Origin: Deltaproteobacteria bacterium
GTDB taxonomy: Bacteria; Desulfobacterota_E; Deferrimicrobia; Deferrimicrobiales; Deferrimicrobiaceae
Direction of reading: 5' to 3'
Assembly (NCBI GenBank): GCA_023489025.1
Contig: JAMDCN010000073.1
Coordinates: forward strand, 1-8,514
Length of the DNA stretch: 8,514 nt
In this document: piece after piece, positions 1-7,224 of the stretch
Layout of the letters: each line of letters starts with the position of its first letter
How positions within the stretch are numbered: position 1 is the first letter of the stretch
Made by a program: the position numbers and the translations under genes
Notes under the pieces: model-generated
Database searches by the model: none
What the model was told of the DNA's origin: nothing
Seen by the model: the letters and a program-made list of their open reading frames with translations, nothing else

Positions 1-1
1 G

Positions 2-1720
2 CCGTACATCAGCATTCCCGAGATCGGGAACGCGCTCATGCAACGTCAGGCGATGCAGAACAACCCGCTCCAGCAGATGCGGCAGGCGGAAGCGTTGCAG
101 ACGCAGAAATACGCGAACCGGATCGCGTTCATGGAGGAGCAGAAGAGGATCGAAGACGAGAAGATCCAGCGGGCGGCTCGCGAGACGGCGATGAACATAG
201 GCATTCCCGCACCACAGGTGGACGCTATGGCGGCGGGAGCACGTGCCCCTGTCAACGCCCTGTTCGGGATGACTTCGGCCCCCACGGCGGCTCCTACGCC
301 GCAGGGATGGCGTCCTCCGATGGCGATGCCGCCGGAAGGTGCCGCGCCCGCTCCGGCCCCGGCTCCTGCCCCGGCCGATCCTGCATTTGTACCCTACACG
401 CCGGAGGGGTGGGGGGAGCGTGAGGCGAAGATGCAACATGCGGCCCTATTGCGGTCCATGTCCAAGGAGCAACAGGACCGGCTGAAGGAGAAAGTGGATT
501 TCATAAAGAAGGTCAGCGAAGTAATGGGGCCGGAAGTCGGCGCTAAGATGTGGAACGACGACGAAACGCTGGCAAGGTTGGGAGGGAAGCACTCCGTTGC
601 AGGGACAGGGGATTCAAGGGACGTTCTTGATTCCAGCGGGAAACTAATCGGTCGTTCGGTGAGGACGCCTGACGGGAAGTGGAGTTTCCACGAGGCGAAG
701 AAGGAAGGATTAACTTCAGAGCCGGGCAAGTTGATGGAGGACAGGGATAAGGTAATTGCGGCCAAAGTGAAGGCTGGCGTAAAGCCGGAGGATGCACTCA
801 ACGATCCCGACGTGCAGGTACTCGACAAGAAAATAAAGGAAGGAAAGAGTGCCTATCCGATCGGCCATGTGCAGGCGTTCCAGGAAGGCCGGAACATGGT
901 CTACAAGGAGTACAAAGGCGACGGGAAATGGGAGGTCCGCAAGGATCTCGGAGGGGGACCGAAAGACCTTCCTCCGCAGGTCGCCGACGACTTCAAGGTG
1001 TGGGACAAGGAAACGAAGTTGTGGCACTTCGAGAACTTCAAGAACACGGGAGTCAAGCCTGATTTCGGATGGGGCAAGGACGCCGGAAGAAGCCGCGCTC
1101 AGTTCCAGAGGGAGTACGCCGACTGGAACATCGGCAAGGGCGTTACGGGGGCCGAAGCGGGAGCCGTCGGTGCGGAGTACAAGGCGAAGTCCATGTCCGT
1201 CCGCAACCAGGAGAAGATCCGCGGCATGATGGGCGGATTCGTGCGGAACATGGACAAGCAGATCGTCCGCGTAGACGACCTCTTCGGAAAGATCGTACAG
1301 CGTGTCGGCGTTCGCGCCATGGACTACCCGCTCCGGGAGATCAAAACGAGGGCGATCGGATCCGGGAACGAAGCAATCATCGAGGCGTACCTCCTTGAGA
1401 TCAGCAACGAGATCGGGAAACTCTCGACCGGCTCGGCGGCGTCGATTCAGGAACTCTCGAAAGAGGCGCAGGTCAAGTGGGCCAAGATCCACGATCCGAA
1501 CCTGTCGCCCCGGGAGATCAAGAAGATCCTCACCGAGACGCGGCACATGGGGCAACTCCGGCTCGACTCTTCCGACGAGGAGATCAAGAAGACGCTCAAC
1601 GACATGAAGAACATCGACAAGAACGTCCCGGTCGGCAAGGAAGCGAAGGGTGAGGGCAAGGTCGAGCCTCGCAAGCCCGGCGAATCCGTCGCCGACTATC
1701 TCCGGAGGACGAAGAAGTAA
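2..1720 (+). CDS. Putative phage internal virion / DNA-ejection protein, 5'-truncated by the window edge
   Basis: The function is inferred: a structural protein of the virion interior or tail, probably part of the DNA-ejection apparatus. The frame has no stop back to base 2, and the first in-window ATG (38) lacks a clear ribosome binding site. The residues before it (Ser-Ile-Pro-Glu-Ile-Gly-Asn-Ala-Leu) look like ordinary N-terminal sequence of such proteins, so the true start is probably upstream. Counting from the Met at 38 (560 residues): residues 1-50 are a Gln/Arg/Glu-rich likely coiled coil, 80-116 are a Pro/Ala linker with an Ala-Pro repeat (102-112), 125-345 are charged, and 405-525 are helical with a Leu-Ser-Thr-Gly-Ser turn (462-466). 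The last block resembles a recurrent module in podovirus virion proteins, judged from memory. There is no catalytic motif, signal peptide or membrane segment. The stop shares one base with the next start (TAATG), so translation is coupled. Tail assembly or scaffold protein are alternatives. Confidence 0.6.
   Translation, partial: PYISIPEIGNALMQRQAMQNNPLQQMRQAEALQTQKYANRIAFMEEQKRIEDEKIQRAARETAMNIGIPAPQVDAMAAGARAPVNALFGMTSAPTAAPTPQGWRPPMAMPPEGAAPAPAPAPAPADPAFVPYTPEGWGEREAKMQHAALLRSMSKEQQDRLKEKVDFIKKVSEVMGPEVGAKMWNDDETLARLGGKHSVAGTGDSRDVLDSSGKLIGRSVRTPDGKWSFHEAKKEGLTSEPGKLMEDRDKVIAAKVKAGVKPEDALNDPDVQVLDKKIKEGKSAYPIGHVQAFQEGRNMVYKEYKGDGKWEVRKDLGGGPKDLPPQVADDFKVWDKETKLWHFENFKNTGVKPDFGWGKDAGRSRAQFQREYADWNIGKGVTGAEAGAVGAEYKAKSMSVRNQEKIRGMMGGFVRNMDKQIVRVDDLFGKIVQRVGVRAMDYPLREIKTRAIGSGNEAIIEAYLLEISNEIGKLSTGSAASIQELSKEAQVKWAKIHDPNLSPREIKKILTETRHMGQLRLDSSDEEIKKTLNDMKNIDKNVPVGKEAKGEGKVEPRKPGESVADYLRRTKK
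1704..1709 (+). promoter_or_regulatory. Ribosome binding site of the 1011-aa virion gene
   Basis: GGAGGA lies 10 bases before the ATG at 1720, inside the last codons of the upstream gene. It supports initiation at the TAATG junction rather than at a later Met. Confidence 0.7.
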
Positions 1721-4700
1721 TGACCGCCGAAGACCTGAGAGCCGCTGGATTCTCCGATGCGGAGGCGTCTCAGTACGATCAACTTCAGAAGGCGGGATTC
1801 TCTCAGGACGAGATCATCAGTCATTTCGACAAGACGAAGAACGCCCCTCTTTCTACCCCCTCAAGGGAGCGGAAATCGTGGGGCAGTCTGCCGATCGACG
1901 TGGCACGGAACTTCAAGGAGGCCGCAGTCGGGACGGTACAGGATGCCGGCCGGAAGGTAGATGTCGTCACGGGTGGTTTCAATGAGGGACTGGCGAACCT
2001 CCTCGGGATGCCGGTGGATGCGATCAATTCGGCACTGTCCACGCTCGGGGTAGACATCAAAGAACCCGTCGGTGGAGCGAAGTGGCTCAAAGAAAACATC
2101 ATGCCGAAGCCCGCGGCACCTCCATCCAATCTGACGGAGCGCATCGTCGGCGGCGTGGCCGAAATGGCCCCGGGAATGCTCATTCCAGCCGCCGGTGCCG
2201 AAGCGTTCCTGGCGCGGAAGGCCGGAGCCATACCGAACATCCTACGAGTCATCAAGGAAACCGCACCCATGATCGCGGGGTCCGGTGCGGGGTCTGGAGT
2301 CGCACGGACGGTAGCTCCCGACTCCCCGGGACTTGACATTGCCGCACAACTCGTAGGTGGCGGCCTGACTGCCGCTGGCCCTGCCCTGTACCAGAAGGGC
2401 CGTCAGGCATTCCAAGCCGCCCAACGCGGCGCCCCGACGCTCACCGAGGCACAGTTGCGGAACCGCGCCGGCCAAGTCCTGAACGAGTCCGCAAGTCCAT
2501 CGCCCGTCTACGATCAGAACGCCGCCGAAGCGGCCAAGGTCGCGAAGGAGATTCCCGGGTATGAGGCGACCATCGCCGAACAGACCGGAGATCCCGGCCT
2601 CATCAAACTCCAGCGTACCCTCGAAGCGGGTCGCGGAGATGCCGCCGACCTGATGGCCCAGAAGAAGGCCGCGAATACCTACGCCGTAAAGGATTACCTC
2701 GCGAACGAGTTCAAGGGGGACGAGACGATCGACGAGGTGATCGACGCCCTGAAAAAGAAGAAGGGCAACACCGAGAAAACCATCGATTTCATGCAGGCGG
2801 AAGCTGACAAGGCACGGGAGGCGTTACCGGCCGCAGGGAAGCAGGAATCCGGTCAAGCGGCGGTTGCCACGATCGAGGGGGCGCGGATACCGCAGGCGGA
2901 GCAGAAAAACGCTTTGTACGCCGCCGTGGGCAATCCTCCGGTGAAGACCTCTGCGACGAGAGAGGCCGTAAAGGCACTCGAAGCGGAGTTCACTCCCGGC
3001 GAGGAAGCCGTGTACCCGTCTGGGATCGTAGCGAAGATCAAGAAGGTGCTGAAGGGCAAGGTCACGGACGCCGAACTCCCCGCCGGCGAGGCTCCCCCAG
3101 TCGATCCGAAGGTCGCCGACCGCGCCGAACGTCTCGCGAAGAAGGGCCTCGAAACGGCGTTCTCGCGGTATCAGAAAAGCAAGATAAAGATGACGCCAGA
3201 CATCGAGGAGCAGTTGAAAGCGACTCAGCAGAGGAACCTCTACAAACTATTCTCCAAGGATAGAGGTACCCCGTGGGATAAGGTGGCGCAGGAATTGGCC
3301 GGCGAAGGCGAGATCGCGGGCTTCGTCGCTAGCGACAAGATGGACCCAACCACGTTCGTCGAGTGGCTTCAGAGCAATCCCGTCCTCGGGGCTTCCAGGG
3401 ACGTATATGCCGACAGACTGGCGAAGGCGACCTCGCGGGTCAGCGCGGCTATGTCGGATATCGGAGAGCGCGGGTTCCAGGAACTTCACTCGCTCCGCAA
3501 GGACATCGGTCGGCAGATATCGGACTCCGTGACGGGGGCGAATCCGAACCTTCCGATGGCGCGGCGACTGTACTCGCTGAAGAACGCGATCGACGCCGAC
3601 ATCGAGGCCGCGCTCGGCGGCGACAACGCCTACCAGGTGGCGCGGGAATTCGCCCGAGACTACTACCTGAAGTTCCGGTCCGGGGCGGTCGGCAAGGTGC
3701 TCCAGAAGGGGCAGCAGGCGAGCGGTCGCGCCGTGCCGGATGCACAGATCCCCGGCAAACTGTTCACGCTCGACGGGGCCGACGACTTCATCCGCGCCGT
3801 GGGGCAGGAGAACGCATCCACAGTCATGCGGCAGTACGCCGCGGAAAATCTCGCCGATTCAGGTGCCGTGAACAAGTTGACCGGCGAGATCAACACGAAG
3901 CAGTTCTCGAATTGGGTGTATCGCAACCGCCGAGCGTTGGAGAAGTTCGGTATCAATGGCGATTTCGAGAGCGTCCGGGACGCCTACGTCCTGCTCGACG
4001 ATCTCAAGTTGCAGCAGGCAGAATTCGGCAAGTCCGTCGCTGAGAAGTTGCTGAATGCCGACCCGGACAAGGCGATCAAGGCTGCGATGACGGGTGCCGA
4101 GGGCGTGAGCGGCAAAAACACCGGCGAGATCATGCGGCGGCTGATGGGGCAACTGAAGGACTCCGGGGGAGTGGTAGACAAGGAGGCTCTGACGGGGCTG
4201 AAAAATGCCTTCAAGGATTTCCTTGTATCCGAGGCTGAAACGACGGCGAAAACCATCGCCGGCGATCAAGTCATCAGCCCCGCCGGTATCCTCAAGGCCC
4301 TGAAGAAGTACGAACCGGCGATGCGGGTTCTGTACAACGACGAACCGCGGAAGATCGACGCGCTCCTGAACGTCCAGAAGGCGATCGAGATCCAGGCACG
4401 GTCGGCGAAGTCGCCGATCGGCGGCGGGAGTGATACGTTCGAGAAGGCGGCGATCGCTCAAGGCATAGTCGGCAGGTTGCTCGATCATGTCCCAGGCATC
4501 AGTTATACTGCGAAACTCGCCCGTGCCGGCCTCAAGGCGATCAGCAACTTAAACGAGATCGAACTGAACAAACTCCTTGCCCGTGCCATGTACGACCCCG
4601 AATTGGCCCAAACTCTCATGATGGCGGCACGGCAACAGGCCCCGAAAGAAGTGGCGCGGCGCATCAACAACCAACTCGTGATCCTGGGGCTTGGAGTGAC

Positions 4701-4755
4701 CGCGAACGCACCGTCAACAGACAATAAGACTCCCACGGAGGTCCCCGGCCCATGA
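1720..4755 (+). CDS. Large putative internal virion / DNA-ejection protein
   Basis: This 1011-residue, mostly alpha-helical protein is inferred to be packaged in the capsid and delivered with the DNA. It starts with two short helical repeats of the form Ala-Gly-Phe-Ser-(Asp/Gln)-x-Glu (residues 9-15 and 25-31). Residues 141-165 and 183-222 are rich in Gly and Ala, with hydrophobic stretches that could insert into a membrane. A charged helical middle follows (265-600). Then comes a block with Ser-Leu-Arg-Lys-Asp-Ile-Gly (591-597) and Tyr-Tyr-Leu-Lys-Phe-Arg (648-653), which I recall from large podovirus virion proteins. The C-terminus has a conserved-looking Leu-Leu-Ala-Arg-Ala-Met-Tyr-Asp-Pro-Glu-Leu-Ala (952-963). 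No lysozyme or peptidase signature is evident. Start support is GGAGGA 10 bases upstream; the end overlaps the spike start as ATGA. Its place just before the tail spike fits the internal-virion slot of T7-like genomes. A tape-measure protein is less likely, as no other long-tail genes are visible. Confidence 0.6.
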   Translation: MTAEDLRAAGFSDAEASQYDQLQKAGFSQDEIISHFDKTKNAPLSTPSRERKSWGSLPIDVARNFKEAAVGTVQDAGRKVDVVTGGFNEGLANLLGMPVDAINSALSTLGVDIKEPVGGAKWLKENIMPKPAAPPSNLTERIVGGVAEMAPGMLIPAAGAEAFLARKAGAIPNILRVIKETAPMIAGSGAGSGVARTVAPDSPGLDIAAQLVGGGLTAAGPALYQKGRQAFQAAQRGAPTLTEAQLRNRAGQVLNESASPSPVYDQNAAEAAKVAKEIPGYEATIAEQTGDPGLIKLQRTLEAGRGDAADLMAQKKAANTYAVKDYLANEFKGDETIDEVIDALKKKKGNTEKTIDFMQAEADKAREALPAAGKQESGQAAVATIEGARIPQAEQKNALYAAVGNPPVKTSATREAVKALEAEFTPGEEAVYPSGIVAKIKKVLKGKVTDAELPAGEAPPVDPKVADRAERLAKKGLETAFSRYQKSKIKMTPDIEEQLKATQQRNLYKLFSKDRGTPWDKVAQELAGEGEIAGFVASDKMDPTTFVEWLQSNPVLGASRDVYADRLAKATSRVSAAMSDIGERGFQELHSLRKDIGRQISDSVTGANPNLPMARRLYSLKNAIDADIEAALGGDNAYQVAREFARDYYLKFRSGAVGKVLQKGQQASGRAVPDAQIPGKLFTLDGADDFIRAVGQENASTVMRQYAAENLADSGAVNKLTGEINTKQFSNWVYRNRRALEKFGINGDFESVRDAYVLLDDLKLQQAEFGKSVAEKLLNADPDKAIKAAMTGAEGVSGKNTGEIMRRLMGQLKDSGGVVDKEALTGLKNAFKDFLVSEAETTAKTIAGDQVISPAGILKALKKYEPAMRVLYNDEPRKIDALLNVQKAIEIQARSAKSPIGGGSDTFEKAAIAQGIVGRLLDHVPGISYTAKLARAGLKAISNLNEIELNKLLARAMYDPELAQTLMMAARQQAPKEVARRINNQLVILGLGVTANAPSTDNKTPTEVPGP
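4737..4741 (+). promoter_or_regulatory. Ribosome binding site that fixes the tail-spike start
   Basis: GGAGG sits 10 bases before the ATG at 4752, which forms an ATGA overlap with the upstream stop. The next in-frame Met (4836) has no comparable site. This start therefore puts the signal-peptide-like segment inside the protein. Confidence 0.75.
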
Positions 4756-6854
4756 CGTTCCGCAAATCCAAGTTCTGGTCGCTCCTGCTCGCGCATCTAT
4801 TCTTCCTCGCCGCGCTCGGTATTCATCCCGTCGTCATGCCTCCGACCGCCGATGCCGCGACTCAGAGCATCTTGCCGTATCCGCGGTTCAAGGCGTTCGT
4901 GACCGGAACGAGTGATCCGTTGGCCGGCGGGAAACTCTACACGTACTTGCCGGGAACGACGACTCCCACGAACACGTACACGACGAGCGCGGGGACCGTT
5001 GCGAACGCAAACCCCGTGGTACTCGACGCGAACGGCGAAGCCGACGTGTGGTTTACGGGTACGATCAAGCTCGTACTGACGGACTCCGACAACGTGACGG
5101 TCTGGACGAAGGATAACGTCGGCGCGGTCGGATCTTACGGCTCCCTCACCGGCGACTCCACCGGCAACATCAGCGGTTTCGACAACGGTACGTTCACGGG
5201 GCGGGTGACGACGGGCGACCTCATCACGGAGGGTCCGTGGGTGGACGTGCGGGCGTATGGGACCATAACCTTCGGTTCTTCTCCTTCCACTGCGCAGAAG
5301 ACCGCCAACGTCGCCGCGATTAAGGCGGCGCATGATAATCTCGTTTTGACGTATGGCGGCGGGAGGGTCGTATTCCCGGCCAAGAAGATAATGATTAACG
5401 CAGCAATAGACAACTTGTCTTCCTACGTCACCTTCGAGGGACAGAAGGGCGGGTATCTACTGAAGGGTACGGAGATTTCCGGCGAGGGGGCCACTCCCGC
5501 CACCCTGTTCAATTTCGGGACCAACGCAACGGACAGGGTAAAGTTCAAGGATATGGTGCTGTCGAATGCGCCCGATGGCATTACGATCCCCAATGCGATC
5601 TACACTTCAAATTTATCCCTTGAGGATGTCGGCTTCATCAACATCTCCGACGCGGCCATAAATGTGGCCGACAACACGGATTACTGGACGGGCGGAATCG
5701 CGAGAGGCACATTCACTCGGGTAAATTTCTACAACACGAAATATGGTTTCTACTCGAACGACCGGGCTATGGTGAACAATCTTCTATTTAATGATTGCTA
5801 TTGGGGAAATCCAATCGACAACGGCATTGGAATCCGCGCCGGAGACGGAACGTACTTCACGGTACGGGGTGGCCTGAACAACGGGACTCCAACCACAACC
5901 CATGTCCCCATTTCCACCGGATACGGGACCGCCTATATAGACGGCCTTGAGTTCGCTGATTATGGAAGCACGCCGGGAACGAACGACAACGTTCCGCTGT
6001 TCCAGGTACGGAAGAGTGCGGATGCTTCTCTGACGAAAAATTTATCCTTGATCGTGAGCAATTCTGCCTCGCTTACGAACTTCCGTGGCCCGATCATCGC
6101 CATCGACCCATTGGCGAAAATTTACACTATAGGCATTCATAATTCCCACATCGACGCTGCTTCGGGTCACACCACCGCCATGGATAATCAGGTCATTACC
6201 AATGCTGGCGTCATTGACCACTTGGTAGTGACCGGGACGCTATACAACGGGTCGGCGCAACAGGCCAATTCCGTAACGGCTACGTGGGTTGGAAACACTA
6301 CCGGCTATCCGCAGTTCCTTCCCGCCAACGTCCCGAAGGTATCAGGCGGAGACATCGTCATCACCGACAACGCGTCTAGAGACCAGTTAGAGAGTGAGAA
6401 AAATTTAATCTTCCGATTTACGGGAACCGGGAATCTGACTTTCACGGTCAACCCCGCTTCTTATGTTCCCGCAGGGACATTTGTAATTATTCAAAAGGTT
6501 GACAGCGGCGGGTCGGTAACAATCAACCGGAATCTCTCCGACACCCTTGAAGGCGTTACATCCCTGTATCTCCGCCGTGCCGGTGAATCCATAAAACTTA
6601 TTTCCGATGGCGTGTCCGCGTGGTACTCACCGACCCGCATTACCACCTCTAACGCGACGGCTTCCGTTACCGACAATTCGACCATCGCGCACGGAATGGG
6701 GTTCGCCCCCTCCGTTGTGACCGTTACGGGGTCCGTGGCGGGAGAGATCGTGTCAGTAACGTCGATAGATACCACATATATTACCGTCGCCATCAAGAAG
6801 CACGACGGAACGGCGGGAACGAGCCAGACCGTGTACTGGACGGCGTGGAAATAA
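4752..6854 (+). CDS. Tail spike / tail fibre with beta-helix (pectate-lyase-like) domain and N-terminal signal peptide
   Basis: This 700-residue protein is the probable receptor-binding spike, possibly degrading a surface polysaccharide. Residues 1-35 look like a Sec signal peptide: basic Arg4, Lys5 and Lys7, hydrophobic core 10-24, and an Ala-Asp-Ala site (33-35) before Ala36. Residues 41-122 match a common phage-fibre N-terminal module (Leu-Pro-Tyr-Pro-Arg-Phe-Lys-Ala, then Gly-Gly-Lys-Leu-Tyr-Thr-Tyr and Ala-Asn-Pro-Val-Val-Leu-Asp). Residues 160-500 begin with Val-Asp-Val-Arg-Ala-Tyr-Gly and read like a pectate-lyase superfamily right-handed beta helix rich in Asn, Gly and Asp. Residues 530-625 form a beta-rich domain. 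Residues 635-700 are a C-terminal beta module with Ile-Ala-His-Gly-Met-Gly (645-650), typical of fibre tips. Active-site residues cannot be assigned by eye. DNA of the central part is clearly AT-richer than its neighbours. The stop overlaps the next start (TAATG). Enzymatic activity is uncertain; a purely binding fibre is the alternative. Confidence 0.85.
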   Translation: MTFRKSKFWSLLLAHLFFLAALGIHPVVMPPTADAATQSILPYPRFKAFVTGTSDPLAGGKLYTYLPGTTTPTNTYTTSAGTVANANPVVLDANGEADVWFTGTIKLVLTDSDNVTVWTKDNVGAVGSYGSLTGDSTGNISGFDNGTFTGRVTTGDLITEGPWVDVRAYGTITFGSSPSTAQKTANVAAIKAAHDNLVLTYGGGRVVFPAKKIMINAAIDNLSSYVTFEGQKGGYLLKGTEISGEGATPATLFNFGTNATDRVKFKDMVLSNAPDGITIPNAIYTSNLSLEDVGFINISDAAINVADNTDYWTGGIARGTFTRVNFYNTKYGFYSNDRAMVNNLLFNDCYWGNPIDNGIGIRAGDGTYFTVRGGLNNGTPTTTHVPISTGYGTAYIDGLEFADYGSTPGTNDNVPLFQVRKSADASLTKNLSLIVSNSASLTNFRGPIIAIDPLAKIYTIGIHNSHIDAASGHTTAMDNQVITNAGVIDHLVVTGTLYNGSAQQANSVTATWVGNTTGYPQFLPANVPKVSGGDIVITDNASRDQLESEKNLIFRFTGTGNLTFTVNPASYVPAGTFVIIQKVDSGGSVTINRNLSDTLEGVTSLYLRRAGESIKLISDGVSAWYSPTRITTSNATASVTDNSTIAHGMGFAPSVVTVTGSVAGEIVSVTSIDTTYITVAIKKHDGTAGTSQTVYWTAWK

Positions 6855-7132
6855 TGCGCTCTTCCTTCCCCGCCGCCTTCTCCTTCACCGACCAGGCCGG
6901 CGTTGCCCTCGGGAGTACGGGGAATGGCGACAATGTGACCGTGACGGGCATCGACAACACGACCACCCTCGTCCTGACCGGCGACACCTCCTGTAAATAC
7001 AGCATCAACGGGGCGGCGTGGGCGACGGCGAACGACAACGTGACGCTCAACGATAATGTAGCGTTGCAGAACGTGGCGAGTGCGAATCACAGTACGGCGG
7101 TTTCCTGCACGTTGAACCTCGGGGGGGGGTGA
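6854..7132 (+). CDS. Small Ig-like beta-module protein, apparently truncated at a poly-G tract
   Basis: As written this encodes 92 residues from the ATG overlapping the spike stop (TAATG). A GTG at 6845 would add three residues, and neither start has a strong ribosome binding site. The sequence follows a repeat module common in bacterial surface and phage proteins: Phe-Ser-Phe-Thr-Asp (9-13), Val-Thr-Val-Thr-Gly-Ile-Asp (28-34), Cys-Lys-Tyr-Ser-Ile-Asn-Gly (47-53) and Cys-Thr-Leu-Asn-Leu-Gly-Gly (85-91). This assignment is from memory of the pattern. Such modules normally continue after Gly-Gly with Val-(Ser/Thr)-Asp-Thr-(Phe/Trp)-Ser, but here the frame ends at TGA directly after nine G. That ending appears in the -1 frame (7129-7224). 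The role is unknown. Because it follows the spike gene, an accessory tail protein, decoration module or spike partner is plausible. The call is good for the fold and poor for function. Confidence 0.65.
   Translation: MRSSFPAAFSFTDQAGVALGSTGNGDNVTVTGIDNTTTLVLTGDTSCKYSINGAAWATANDNVTLNDNVALQNVASANHSTAVSCTLNLGGG
7121..7129 (+). repeat. Homopolymer tract of nine G at the 3' end of the small beta-module gene
   Basis: Nine consecutive G are followed directly by T-G-A. In the current phase they read as three Gly codons and a stop. A 7- or 10-G tract, or a -1 ribosomal slip, gives a 31-codon extension ending at 7224. An 8- or 11-G tract opens into the endolysin frame. The tract could be a hypermutable phase switch, a slippery site or an assembly error. 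Confidence 0.9.
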
Positions 7133-7224
7133 CGGATACGTGGAGTCGGACCACACTCGCACCGGAGGCGGATGTCACGTTGCCACGCTTCCGGGGCGCG
7201 AGTATGAGCGGAGGGTGGAGATGA
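7129..7224 (+). other. Probable out-of-frame continuation of the small beta-module gene
   Basis: Read in the -1 frame relative to the upstream gene, this segment encodes 31 residues and a stop. It begins Val-Thr-Asp-Thr-Trp-Ser-Arg-Thr-Thr, which is the expected last strand of the Ig-like repeat module. The rest is Arg- and Gly-rich (Leu-Pro-Arg-Phe-Arg-Gly, then Gly-Gly-Trp-Arg). The TGA at 7222-7224 overlaps the endolysin ATG (7221) as ATGA, the same junction seen between the 1011-aa gene and the spike gene. Together these suggest it is real coding sequence, reached by ribosomal frameshift or by a different G-tract length. Confidence 0.6.
7210..7215 (+). promoter_or_regulatory. Ribosome binding site that fixes the endolysin start
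   Basis: GGAGGG lies 5 bases before the ATG at 7221. It favours this start over the upstream in-frame GTG at 7140, whose extra 27 residues do not look like lysozyme sequence. Confidence 0.75.

Noticed and set aside
339..375. Tandem repeat in the Ala-Pro linker as a minisatellite
   Set aside because: The DNA repeat is short and explained by a Pro/Ala linker; no exact long unit is seen.
716..1555. Long antisense open frame (279 codons) opposite the first virion gene
   Set aside because: It lies fully inside a well-supported sense gene in GC-rich DNA, has Arg/Leu/Asp-biased composition and no binding site; it is a codon-bias shadow.
3363..4043. Alternative + frame of 226 codons inside the ejection-protein gene
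   Set aside because: Arg/Gly-dominated product typical of an out-of-frame reading of GC-rich coding DNA.
3859..4488. Antisense open frame (209 codons) opposite the ejection-protein gene
   Set aside because: Shadow frame with no start signal and no recognisable domain, fully covered by the sense gene.
7140..7220. N-terminal extension of the endolysin from the GTG at 7140
   Set aside because: No binding site at 7140, a strong one before the ATG at 7221, and the extension does not resemble a GH108 N-terminus or a signal peptide.
6845..7224. Diversity-generating retroelement target near the tail genes
   Set aside because: No reverse transcriptase, template repeat or adenine-substituted variable repeat is visible in the window.
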